Shown here piece by piece: positions 40,701-49,019 of a stretch of DNA of 64,000 nt; the stretch's first letter is position 1; each line of letters starts with the position of its first letter. The notes below the pieces were generated by a model, which made no database searches, was not told the DNA's origin, and worked only from the letters and a program-made list of their open reading frames with translations. The DNA comes from Salminus brasiliensis (taxonomy: Eukaryota; Chordata; Actinopteri; Characiformes; Bryconidae). The translations under genes were made by a program, and so were the position numbers. The stretch is from positions 42,722,970 through 42,786,969 of the forward strand of contig NC_132879.1 of NCBI RefSeq assembly GCF_030463535.1. The letters are read 5' to 3'.

Positions 40701-42128
40701 GCACCAGGTGTCTTCAATATTGAACCTTTTTACAATATTCAAAGTTTCTGAGAAACTGAATTTGAGGTTTTCATTAGTTGTCAGTTATAACCATAAAATT
40801 AAAAGAAATAAACTCTTGAAATATATCAGTCTGTGTGTAATGAAAGAATATAATAGTTCCACTTTTAGAATGGAATTACTGAAATAAATCAATAATCTTT
40901 CTCATGATAATTTTATGACCAGCACTTGTATGATAGAAAAGTGTCTTACTGCTCCTTCTTGAGTGGTTTGCTAGGGGCTTTCAATTAAAAAATATGCCCT
41001 CGCAGATGACTTTTGTTTTATTTATTTATTTTTAATAATAATTGTGTTACTGACTCGTTGGTATTTTATAGGTGGGAGATGGACCTGACCCATCCCCACC
41101 AACTTCAGCACCCTCAGCTGGAATAGTTGGAGCTTTGATGGAGGTCATGCAAAAGAGGAGCAAAGCAATCCACTCTTCAGGTGTGTAACATTTTCTGTGT
41201 GTTAAAGGGGGGATCCCCATATGTGTGTTCCACTCTGTACAGAGAGGTGGAACCAACACATTATACATACTCTCCGTTCTTAAGGATATTTTTCCCTTTT
41301 TAGAGTTAAACAGTAGAAAATAGACTTGATTTAATTTAAGTTCATTTCTAAAAAAAAAAAAAAAGAAAGAAAGAATCAGTTTGACTGTTTAGCTTGGATT
41401 GGATAGAGAGATTAAAAAAAAAATGTATTGCTGTTATTGAATGAATAACTCATAAGGGTTTGTAAACAGAAAGTAATTTTTTTAATGTTTACATTTTTTG
41501 TATTACCACCCCAACATAACAAAAGTCTTAAACTGGTTAAAGCAGAATGTACCGTTTTTGTACGTAGGCTGCATGTAGGCCTAATATAATAACACTGGCT
41601 TGAAAAGCTAGAAGATCTCTGAGTTTATTTGTATGAATATAGATAGCTTTGTCAAATAGTAAATGACTCCGGCATTGTGGTATGAAATGATAAGTGTTTA
41701 GATCTAAATAAATACAATATCACTTTTCGATAAAGAACATTTCCCTATTTAGAAATGCATAGATTGCTCTGACTCAGTCGTCTGGCTGATGTGGTTAAAG
41801 TTACTCGAAGCTTCACATCTGCCCAGCTCTCCAACATCCAGGACGTTACATATGTGAACCGCCTTTTCAGTTACCATATTCATATGTATCCCAGACATTG
41901 ACGTGTGCCGATAATCATCACCATTCCATTCGTTTCATCTTAGCTCATTAACCACATCGTTGAGGCCATGCGCCAGAACTTTGATGATATATGGAGTATA
42001 TAATGTTTCACGTTGGGCCAACCATTCAAAATCCATATCTAATGTCATCTTCTGTTCTATTTACAGATGAAGATGAGGATGATGATGATGTTGAGGACTT
42101 TGAGGAAGATGATGAGTGGGATGACTAA
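18011..42128 (+). CDS. wasl: Neural Wiskott-Aldrich syndrome protein (N-WASP)
   Basis: Eleven coding exons: 18011-18115, 27238-27372, 28403-28489, 29365-29461, 30414-30437, 33509-33689, 34382-34424, 35969-36122, 36879-37408, 41072-41180 and 42067-42128. All have GT/AG borders and consistent phase, giving 508 aa (human about 505). Role: autoinhibited activator of the Arp2/3 complex, released by Cdc42 and PIP2, that drives branched actin. Domains in order: WH1/EVH1 (about 14-141), basic patch (KRQRKTEKRR, then a [10 protein letters not shown] run), CRIB/GBD from [17 protein letters not shown] (about 198-275) with the Src-type tyrosine at 256 (KVIYDF), proline-rich region (276-400), two WH2 motifs (408-426 [13 protein letters not shown]; 437-452 [12 protein letters not shown]), central helix (470-488 [18 protein letters not shown]) and an acidic tail (DDEWDD). 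The start is the only ATG giving the family N-terminus. Whether it is the a or b fish copy cannot be told. Confidence 0.96.
19280..19610. repeat. Dispersed DNA-transposon-derived repeat
   Basis: Shares 'cctaatgccaggtgtg' and 'gttctctg.aatga.ggcgctc' with copies at 35585-35790 and 59490-59790. It ends in 'gtcccaatacttta' followed by 'tatagtgta', an end typical of fish Tc1-derived non-autonomous elements. Confidence 0.5.
19830..19927. repeat. Compound microsatellite (TG)n(AT)n(AC)n
   Basis: A short TG run is followed by roughly 35 AT units and then an AC run in wasl intron 1. It is palindromic in character and likely to be highly variable in length. Confidence 0.95.
21890..22060. repeat. MITE-like 'gaacca' repeat copy
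   Basis: Contains 'catagaagaaccacttt', 'agttcttcacactc' and 'aaagaacatcttt', similar to the repeat at 4195-4445. A divergent copy with approximate boundaries. Confidence 0.35.
23935..24906. mobile_element. hAT-like non-autonomous element (about 0.97 kb)
   Basis: The two ends are inverted copies of 'tagggctgcaac' (left at 23935, right complement at 24895-24906). Each is followed inward by related AT-rich palindromic sequence around 'aataatcgatta'. Such terminal repeats fit hAT-type transposons. I could not match an 8-bp target duplication by eye, and the interior shows no transposase. It lies in wasl intron 1. Confidence 0.6.
27172..27234. repeat. (TG)n microsatellite abutting the wasl exon 2 acceptor
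   Basis: About 30 TG units run to within four bases of exon 2: the tract is followed directly by 'atag' and then the first codon at 27238. The normal place of the polypyrimidine tract is therefore filled by alternating UG in the RNA. Confidence 0.95.
27812..28122 (+). mobile_element. tRNA-derived SINE
   Basis: A tRNA-like head carries a polymerase III A box (TGGCTCAGCGG, 27821-27831) and B box (GGTTCGATTCC, 27865-27875). The body ('gccactgttgggccctt', 'gagcaaggccctttacc') is of a type very common in fish SINEs. The 3' end is a short tandem 'cctttatcctttacc'-like tail. It lies in wasl intron 2, same strand as the gene. The anticodon loop is degraded, so this is not a functional tRNA gene. Confidence 0.85.
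29522..29582. repeat. (TG)n(GA)n microsatellite in wasl intron 4
   Basis: About 24 TG units followed by GA units, starting 60 bases downstream of the exon 4 donor at 29462. Confidence 0.95.
30414..30437 (+). CDS. wasl: wasl microexon 5 (24 nt)
   Basis: Bordered by a strong T-rich tract plus cag on the left and GTAGGT on the right. It supplies the codons reading EKRRDPPN plus one base, matching the conserved EKRRDPPNG segment of N-WASP between WH1 and the GBD. The length is divisible by three and entry/exit phases are equal, so skipping it would keep the frame and remove part of the basic PIP2-binding patch. Confidence 0.9.
31220..31340. repeat. MITE-like repeat fragment
   Basis: Text such as 'catagaaccttttaaac' and 'acggttctatatagcacc' resembles the repeats at 4195-4445 and 21890-22060. 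Low-confidence, diverged copy. Confidence 0.3.
32960..33343 (+). other. Candidate unannotated wasl exon (cassette or alternative first exon)
   Basis: A GC-rich block inside intron 5 that is open without stops on the plus strand from about 32902 past its donor. The acceptor candidate is 'gctgtggtccacag' ending at 32959, with a branch-like 'ctctgac' near 32895. A second possible acceptor ends at 33088. The donor is strong: GAAG/GTAGGT after 33343. From 32960 the length is 384 nt (128 codons). Entry after the one-base overhang of microexon 5 and exit into exon 6 both fit phase 1, so inclusion keeps the N-WASP frame (…[13 protein letters not shown]…). Alternatively the ATG at 33049 could start an isoform lacking WH1. 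No known domain is seen. The antisense frame 32829-33233 is also open, so GC bias may explain part of the openness. Confidence 0.4.
35085..35364. repeat. Dispersed DNA-transposon-derived repeat, 3' half
   Basis: Contains 'gggatgagttggagtggc', 'aatcacccaacatcagtg' and 'gtgtccacaaacttatgg' followed by 'acatgctgtag'. These blocks recur in a very common fish non-autonomous element whose other half is seen at 35585-35790, 57890-58090 and 59490-59790. Confidence 0.5.
35585..35790. repeat. Dispersed DNA-transposon-derived repeat, 5' half
   Basis: Carries 'aggactctctggagcagata' (35601-35620), present almost unchanged near 58016 and 59574, then 'cctaatgccaggtgtggg'. The phrase 'aaaataaactttggtcaga' flanks it on both sides (about 35515 and 35789), which may be the host target or a larger repeat. 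Confidence 0.55.
36700..36770. repeat. Terminal fragment of the dispersed repeat
   Basis: 'tccaaatgtttggacatc' followed by 'cttctaatga' matches the outer end seen near 57905-57935. This is a short end fragment in wasl intron 8. Confidence 0.35.
38050..39581 (-). mobile_element. Tc1/mariner transposon, DD37E type (TRT-like), broken transposase
   Basis: A near-complete 1.53-kb element in wasl intron 9. It is flanked by TA, with inverted ends of about 27 bases ('gcataattattaggcaa' left; complement of right 'gcagaattattaggcaa') and inner copies of the same motif near 38225 and 39386, giving an IR/DR layout. The transposase on the minus strand starts at 39364 ([16 protein letters not shown]) and shows [14 protein letters not shown] and [12 protein letters not shown] count 37 residues between the second Asp and the Glu, which fits the DD37E group (TRT elements known from ray-finned fish). 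At least three frame breaks (near 39270, near 39180 and near 38700) inactivate it. Clear ends and few lesions suggest a fairly young copy. Confidence 0.88.
39637..40930 (-). mobile_element. Tc1-like transposon with about 200-bp inverted repeats
   Basis: 1.29-kb element starting 55 bases after the previous one. The ends are TA plus 'caggtgttggtcataaaa' on the left and the complement 'caagtgctggtcataaaa' on the right. The inverted similarity continues for roughly 200 bases ('tgatttatttcagtaatt', 'ttataactgacaactaat'). The minus strand encodes a degraded transposase (39911-40483) with [23 protein letters not shown] and [12 protein letters not shown]. The region of the second catalytic Asp is disrupted and out of frame, so it is inactive. 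It sits in the same orientation as its neighbour. Confidence 0.88.
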
Positions 42129-42853
42129 TGACACTACAGCACCCCCACCACCACCCCCAGACCAATTAAGACACTAAAATAGTTCCCATCTCTTAATCTT
42201 AATGAATAATAATGTAAATGGTCAGCTGATTGCTGTATGTTTTGTTGCCTTTAAGCTTTTTTTTTATTATTAATCTGTGCAATACCTCATTTCATCTGGT
42301 TTGTCATGTTTTTTTGTGTTTTTGAATTAGCGTGCAATTTTACATCAAGTCTTCTCGATTTGTAGAGTTGAATGTTGACATTTTTTTTCCATCATTCATA
42401 GAAGGGAGGTTCAAGGAACAAAACTACGAACATTGGTAATGTTGATACTTGTTATTGAAAGTGAGAACACTATTTTCATACCTTACTCTTCTGTACCATA
42501 CATTTTCTAATTCAGATCCTAGTTTAGCACCATTATTTTCTTAAAGGAATCTGCTTTTTGGAATATTTAGCCCCATGGCTGATTTGTAAATCTACTCAGA
42601 GTTTAAGTCTGTTATATTTTTGCACGAACTGAAAGAGATAAAAAAAAATGCATCTGCTAGATGAACACTAGAGCAATATCATGGTGATATCTCCAAAAAA
42701 AACAAAATAAAACAAAAAACTACAACTGAGAACTTGCTCTAACATGCTTTAGGACTCACTACAACATAAGATACTGGCAAAACTACGGCTATTGCCCTGG
42801 TTGTGTTTCCGACTTCTTTTTATCAGCCAGAGATCCAGATCATTTTTGCGTAT

Positions 42854-42892
<39 letters not shown>

Positions 42893-43280
42893 GCGTTCAG
42901 TCAATGGATGGTTTCTTTTAATCAAGTCGATGTTCATGTATATGGAAAACACAGAACCGTTTCAGACATCCTTACAGTTTGAAGCCTTCATTTATCCTAC
43001 TAATGGAAGTTGTGCTGTTGGTGATGCTTTACTAACTCTTCATGCAGATGCCAGTCAAAAGGCATGATTCTAATAACTGCAGGTTAAATGCACTGGCAAG
43101 ACCACAGGACATTTAGTCATAGGACTATACTGTTTTTAACAGGATAATTAATTCCTTTTAATGTGTTTTTTTTTGTCACCTGGGGATGAGATTTGCCTCA
43201 AAACAACACAGAACATTGGGAAATAGGATGGAACAAGATTTATTAAAATTGTACACTCCAATAAATGTTATTTCCAGTAT
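42129..43280 (+). promoter_or_regulatory. wasl: wasl 3' UTR with poly(A) signal
   Basis: Sequence after the wasl stop. It includes T runs (a run of about 34 T at 42856-42890) and an A-rich stretch near 42690. AATAAA at 43260-43265 is followed within 25 bases by GT-rich 'gggtgtgtgtaatg', a good cleavage-site context, giving a 3' UTR of about 1.15 kb. Inferred from motifs. Confidence 0.6.
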
Positions 43281-43689
43281 CTTCGGGTGTGTGTAATGAT
43301 TTGCATGGCTCTCATCAGAAGCCCTTCATATAGCACCACCTATCAAAGCCAATATCTTGGTCAATTAAAAGTAAAATTTACATATTAGGCAGCACATATT
43401 TCATTCAGGATGATTTTGAGTGTGCTCCTTACCCAAACTAGCCAGTCTACCTCATCTTTACGATAGATGTGCATGTCAAATATTGTATTAGAAATTGTAA
43501 ATGGAACCTCTGCAACACTTGTCACTTGTTACGACTCGCTAGTTTGAGAATTGTCGTTCAAAATAGTTCGCTGATGAGGATTCCAAAATGTAATGAATTC
43601 TTTGACTCTTTAAACCTTGTGCTAGCCCTCACCGAACACTGGTTCCTCTAAACATTTGGCAGAGGATGTGAAAAGCTAACGTGTCAAAA

Positions 43690-44300
43690 ACACCAAAAAA
43701 AAAGCCTTCCAGCTCTTTTCAAAATATCATTGAGACTGGAGTAAAGGGTAATGTAGCAGTCCAGGCAACATCTGAAACATTAGAAAAACCTATAGGGCCA
43801 CAAAAGAGCCTGCAGGAAGGTTTAGTTGGCATAAAAGGGATGGTGCACCATTCTACTATGCAGCTCTATTCACACAAAAAGGACTAGCAAAGAAGAGCCA
43901 TCAGAAGGAAGCCTCAACTGTGACCTTATCGCAAAAGATAATGTCTAAAGTGCAATAACATCATCTAGAGACATTTAAGCGTTGTGGAAGTAAGTTAGTC
44001 TTATGGGTGTAGTAATGATAAGTGGAACTCCAAGCTTTTGGATTGGTCCTTACAGTACCCTGACTTCAGCATTTCAGAGAATTTGTGGGCAGATCTTAAA
44101 AAGGTTATAGTAGATGGTCCAAGAATATCACAGAACTAGAACCATTCTCAAGGAAGGGTGGTAAACCTCCTAGCTGGCTAAAACAGTGGTGCAGTGATAA
44201 TTGAAAAAAAAATAAACATTTAATTTATCATTAAACTCAAAGGCAGTCAATCTGCTAAGACATTTATTTCTGAAGTATGCTGCTGTAGCACACCCAGAAA
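43690..44300 (+). mobile_element. Degenerate Tc1-like transposase relic
   Basis: Plus-strand text decays from a transposase. 43681-43887 gives an open piece (VKGNVAVQATSETLEK, SLQEGLVGIKGM). Near 44055-44105 the typical C-terminal box reads PDFSISENLWADLKK. Stops and frame changes lie between. It is a dead fragment without clear ends. Confidence 0.6.
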
Positions 44301-45599
44301 CTTCCAGATGTACATTTGCAGATAAATCAGAGTTGTTCAATTAGTTCTTACAGTTTCATTATTATAATTATATAGTTTCTTTCTATACATTTTTTTAAAC
44401 AAATGAAAATATTTTGGCCTGTATTTACCAAAATGATAAATCAAAAATCAAAAATCGCTTAATTGCATGTGGGGTGAATAATAACTTTAAAAATATTTCT
44501 TCTTCTAAAATATATTTCAGTATTGAAAACTGAATTAAGTCAAAATCTTTCAAAAACTAATACTTCAGTATAGTAATATAGTAGCACCACTGGTAATGTA
44601 TGTTAATTAATGGAGGCTTGGACATCTCTCTGGCCCTATTCTTTAAACCCCTTGTTCTGGGATCAAGGACCTCCCTGTTCTGTGTGAGATTAGTTTTATC
44701 ACAATCATCAGCAAGATCCATTCTGTGACCAGGACAAAACCTCTTCTGCTCAGCAGCTTTTTCCTTTCCTGGAACTTTCAAGAAGCACACAAGAATGATC
44801 CCGGCCTCCATTTCCTCAATTTCCTTCAATGAAGCGTTAAGGCAAAGTGCCTGATGTTCCTGATCTTTAGACACATGCCTAAACACTGCAAGTCCATACT
44901 TTAAAAAGTATAATTGTTTTTAATTAATTTTATTATATTATATTATTAATATATCAGTCTGTATATATATATTATTAATTTCTAGTAGTATAGTTGTAAA
45001 TGTACTTTTTATATGCTCAGTCTACTGCACGTGAACTTGACATAAAACCTATAGTTTACTGCTTTGTTTGTCAGTGCAGTCTGGCCAGAAATGATAACAG
45101 CGAAATGTGTTGCTATTGAAACTAAGTATATAAGTCAGCTAGTTCCGGTCACGCGAGCTGATTGGTTTAGAAGCGTTCCAACCTCCATATTTTGCTATAA
45201 CAGTTCTTTCATGTTGTAACAGTTCTTTCACCACTGTATCATTCCACTGATCGCAACGCTGTAAATCATACTATGCAATAAGTGAGGGGAGTTCGTTACT
45301 GTGAAGTAGCAACAAGCTGCATGCTAAGGAACTATAATTTGGCGGAAGGAAATGTTAACATTACAACATATTAAATAATCCAATCAGAGATCAATACAAC
45401 AGAACACCCATGGTCGCGCCTCTGGCCCGTGTCTGCTTAGTCATAGACATATATATGTTGTGATCTCAGCCTAAGGAGGGAAGTGTCTCTTTCTGCTCTT
45501 TCTCTGTGCCCGCGAGAGCTGAGCTTTTAAGCTACGGCTCTGTCTTCCTGTGTAAATGTGTGACTCAATGTGTATATGTATGCTAAGGACTTATATTAT
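44301..45599. other. Intergenic, no gene seen
   Basis: AT-rich. 45100-45560 has a distinct composition ('agttccggtcacgcgagctg', 'cccgcgagagctgagctt') that looks like a transposon end or LTR-type piece, but I could not find a partner end. The minus-strand frame 44557-44886 is not recognised. Confidence 0.4.
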
Positions 45600-46110
45600 G
45601 AGTATACTTAAGTACAAGTATAAATATAGACCACATATCCTTAGTTTCTTCTGCGTATTTAGCAGAACAAGTCAAGTATGCTCACGTATAAGTACAAGTA
45701 AAAGCCCAATATACTTAGTCTTTTTCTGTATACTTGGCAGTACAACTGAAGTATACTTAAGTACAAGTACAAGTAAAAGCCAAAAATACTTTTCTATATA
45801 CTTGGTCGTACAATTTCTTTGTATAGTTGTCAGTATAAGCCAAGTAAACATACAAGTCAAGTATACATAAGTAAAAGTACAGGCATTGGCCAAATATACA
45901 TAGACTTGTCTGTAAACATGTTCATACTGCTCAAGTATAGGCCAAATATACGAAGACTTTTCTGTATACCTGGCAGTATAAGTCCAGAATGCTTAAATAT
46001 AAGTACAAATATAGGCCAAATATACTTAGACTTCTATTTGGTATACTTGGTTGTACAATTTGTTGTATACTTGCCAGCATAAGCCAAGTAGACTTTAGTT
46101 TAGCTTTGGT
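45600..46110. repeat. Diverged minisatellite, unit about 73-78 bp
   Basis: The phrase 'gccaaatatacttagact' followed by 'ttctgtatacttggcagta' recurs with changes at about 45628, 45706, 45779, 45889, 45942 and 46015. Spacing is mostly 73-78 bases, with one longer (110) and one shorter (53) step. Between these, 'aagtacaagtataa'-like sequence repeats. This is a tandem array degraded by substitutions and indels. Confidence 0.75.
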
Positions 46111-47589
46111 CTGCTAAGAACATAAAAAGTAAACACAGTATACTCACTTGTTTTTTTTTTATTTTAAAAGACATACCAATAGCATACTTTTTTTTTTGTG
46201 AAGGAGTCCAGTCACACTATAGACTTTTAATGATTTTACAGCAGTCTGGAAGTGGTGACCTCTTGCTTTGTTGGTTTTTGCTGTATATCATGTGGCGCAT
46301 TGTTTCCTACAGTGGACAACTTGCCTTTTACACCTTCTGAGGGAGATGACCACGGGTGTGGGTTCTTTCCATACAATAAAAAGGCATGGTTTTAATAGAT
46401 CATTATCTAATACATGGCGTATGACTGTATAGTCAACTTTTAGCATCTCATTTGATTAGTGTTTCTATTCATGCTTTGTACCTGGTCCCAAAAGAAAGTT
46501 TGGGATAATAGCTTTTTTGTAAAAAAAAACAAAAAACAAAGTTCCATTACGTTTCCTGAGAAAGCTCAGTGTTATTAGGAAAGATGGAGATTGATTTTTA
46601 GAATGTGGACAGATGTAATATTTATTTATTTTGAGGCAGAGTTTTTATTATTATCATATGATGTAACCTGTTTCTGTGGAGGGATTTAGCTGACTGACAG
46701 ATTGGACAAGATTTACTTGCTTGCTTTGTTTTAGTTATTTAAACTGGTTGTTTCCTCCGATCTTCACAAACAATTCCAGCATTGAGAGTCCAGGTCTTTT
46801 AGAGAGAGCTTCATTTCACAACCACTTGCACACTTCAGAATCAGTTGTTTTTCCTCACATCCTCTGACCACTGAACATTCTTCGCCACTTGTGACCAGAG
46901 AGGGCATAAAGACAGAAAATATGCTTCTCTTTGACACATGAGGACACTTTAACAATGTCCTTGAAACCTTGTTCCACAGGGCCAGAAAGACTTTGTTCGT
47001 TGAGGCTGTCCTAGGAATGGAGCGCAACTCATTGCTGCAGTTACTGCATGTTGCTGCTAAATGCATTTCCCTGTTTGCTGTGAACAGCTGTGAAGTGGAT
47101 TTAGGCCCAGGGAACCGTTCCAAGGCACACAAACACACAGGGAGCGGATTAGGAGTTACTCTGATGTACGTATAACTAACTCTCTCCCATTTCGACTAGG
47201 TCACTCGGGCCATGGTTTTAGCCAGGGAAAGCTAATCTATTGACCGCAGTTTAACCACATACTCATTAGGTCCAGTCATGTAGCTAAATTACCAAGTGCA
47301 CCAACCAAAGCAGAGTACTGCCAGTCTTCGTTTATAGGAGTTGCTGCCTGGCCCTTAAAAAAAGATCAGTCACCTTGCCTGTTTAAGTTGGTAGTAACTT
47401 CAAGCTCCTGCAGATGGTGCTGCATACCGCAGGTATGATTGGGCTATACATATCTGCATAGTGTGCGATGGGATTCATAGATTAAGAGGTGGTACAGTGC
47501 AGTGAATGTCGTGTTAGATTTGTGGAAAATGGGTTACAAAGCAGATGTGATGATTCTACAAATCTATAGTGGCAAAAATCGCTTCCAGG

Positions 47590-47890
47590 CAGGAATTGCT
47601 TCTAGAAGTCAACACAGATCTTTCACAGCCAATTTCTAAAAGAACCTTCTGAAAAGAACTGCATACCATAAACATTTGGAGCAGAGTGGCTCACAAGAGG
47701 CCTTTCCTCACTTCTGCTGAATTCTGCTGAGAATTTCCTGTAGACTGGGATTTTTGCCACTGCTAGTAGACCCGTATAACCGTATGCCGTAGCCGTAACA
47801 CCCACGAATTCAGCTACTTCCTTCACACTGTGGCCTTTAACACGCCCAAATGCAATCACTCCATTTTGCCAGTCATTGCCAAACATCTAT
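47590..47890 (-). mobile_element. Possible Tc1-like helix-turn-helix relic
   Basis: The minus-strand frame from 47886 begins with GNDWQNGVIAFGRVKG and continues HSVKEVAEFVGVTATA, a pattern like the DNA-binding N-terminus of some Tc1 transposases. Similarity is then lost. Weak evidence; it could be chance. Confidence 0.35.
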
Positions 47891-48059
47891 TTTTTCTCTC
47901 CCCTATGTGCTGAGCTGCCCCCTGCTGTCAGCTTGCTGCTGATACAAGTCCATTTATTGGAGCCTAACACACTAAATAACCCCCACCCCCATAACATTTT
48001 CCTGTGCTTCTCTTAACCCCTTGTTTTTCCCTCCTTTCTGTTTTCTTTCTCTCTTTTAC

Positions 48060-48432
48060 ATGTATTGAGATGCCCGGTTGCAACTGTTCCATCCTGGTTC
48101 TACCTGACCTGGCTCTCCACTACCCTCCTGCCCACTTTCCTGCTCTGGGGCCTTGCACCTGACTGCATGACCATGCTTCTGAATGTTTATCTGCATGACT
48201 TTTTCTTAGTTTTGATTTTTATTATTATCTGGTGTCGACCTTAAGAGGATGGGTTCCCCTTTTGAGTCTTTGCTCCTCTCAAGGTTTCTTCCTCTCGACC
48301 CGAGGGAGTTTTTCCTTGCCACTGTTTCCACTAGCTTAGTCTAAAGAGGCTTGGACCGGCATCTCTGTAAAGCTGCTTTGTGTCATGTGTTGTATAAAGC
48401 GCGATATAAATAAAATTGAATTGAATTGAATC
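48060..48432 (+). mobile_element. Retroposon 3' end with (GAATT)n tail
   Basis: Carries sequence extremely common in fish genomes ('gggttccccttttgagtc', 'caaggtttcttcctc', 'gagtttttccttgccact', 'aagctgctttgtgtcatg'). It ends in 'aaataaaattgaattgaat', a short tandem tail as left by LINE-driven insertion. The class (SINE or LINE 3' end) is not certain. Confidence 0.6.
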
Positions 48433-49019
48433 TGACGAGATATTCACTGCATTGTACGTAATCTGCAAGAGCCTGAAGTTACTACCATCTTAAACATGTG
48501 ACTGACTGTTTTGTCTGACAAGCTGTGTTAACTCGGAAAACCAATATTAACCAAGGCAAACGCAGTCAAATATTTTAATGTTTCACATCAAAGCAAATAT
48601 TTACATTTGTACAGACATGACCCAAAATGAGAAGCCAATCAAAACAAAGACATATAAAATAACCCCAAGAAATGATATTGTGCTTTCATTAATGTGCTGT
48701 AAAAGAAGAACTCATACAAAACAATACGAAACCCAGACATTCCCATCACAGTCCATCACCATCGATTGTTTCCCTATTTCAGTGATGCAAACATGGAGTG
48801 TAATCTGGTGGACTCCCTGTTGGAGCGAAGGACTGATTAGGAGAAATGCACTGTATCTGCAAGTTACCACCATTGGGCAAAAGGTGGAAAATTGCAAGTC
48901 TCCTCACCTCCTCATCATCAGGAGACAAAGCTTACACTTCCAATGCTGATTCACCAAAGCTTTTGGAGATGGTATTTGAACCTGGCTGTCCTTTATGTTC
49001 TTATAGCCGTTTGGCTTGG

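Larger units (their letters stand above)
46111..49019. other. Intergenic between wasl and lmod2 3' ends
   Basis: wasl and lmod2 converge here, so part of it is likely lmod2 3' UTR (minus strand, from 49019 downwards). A minus-strand frame at 46764-47138 (124 codons, several Cys) is not recognised and has no supporting context. Repeats at 47590-47890 and 48060-48432 are listed separately. Confidence 0.5.

Noticed and set aside
46764-47138. 124-codon minus-strand frame with several cysteines
   Set aside because: No similarity I recognise, no splice or promoter context, and a length that can occur by chance in this much sequence.
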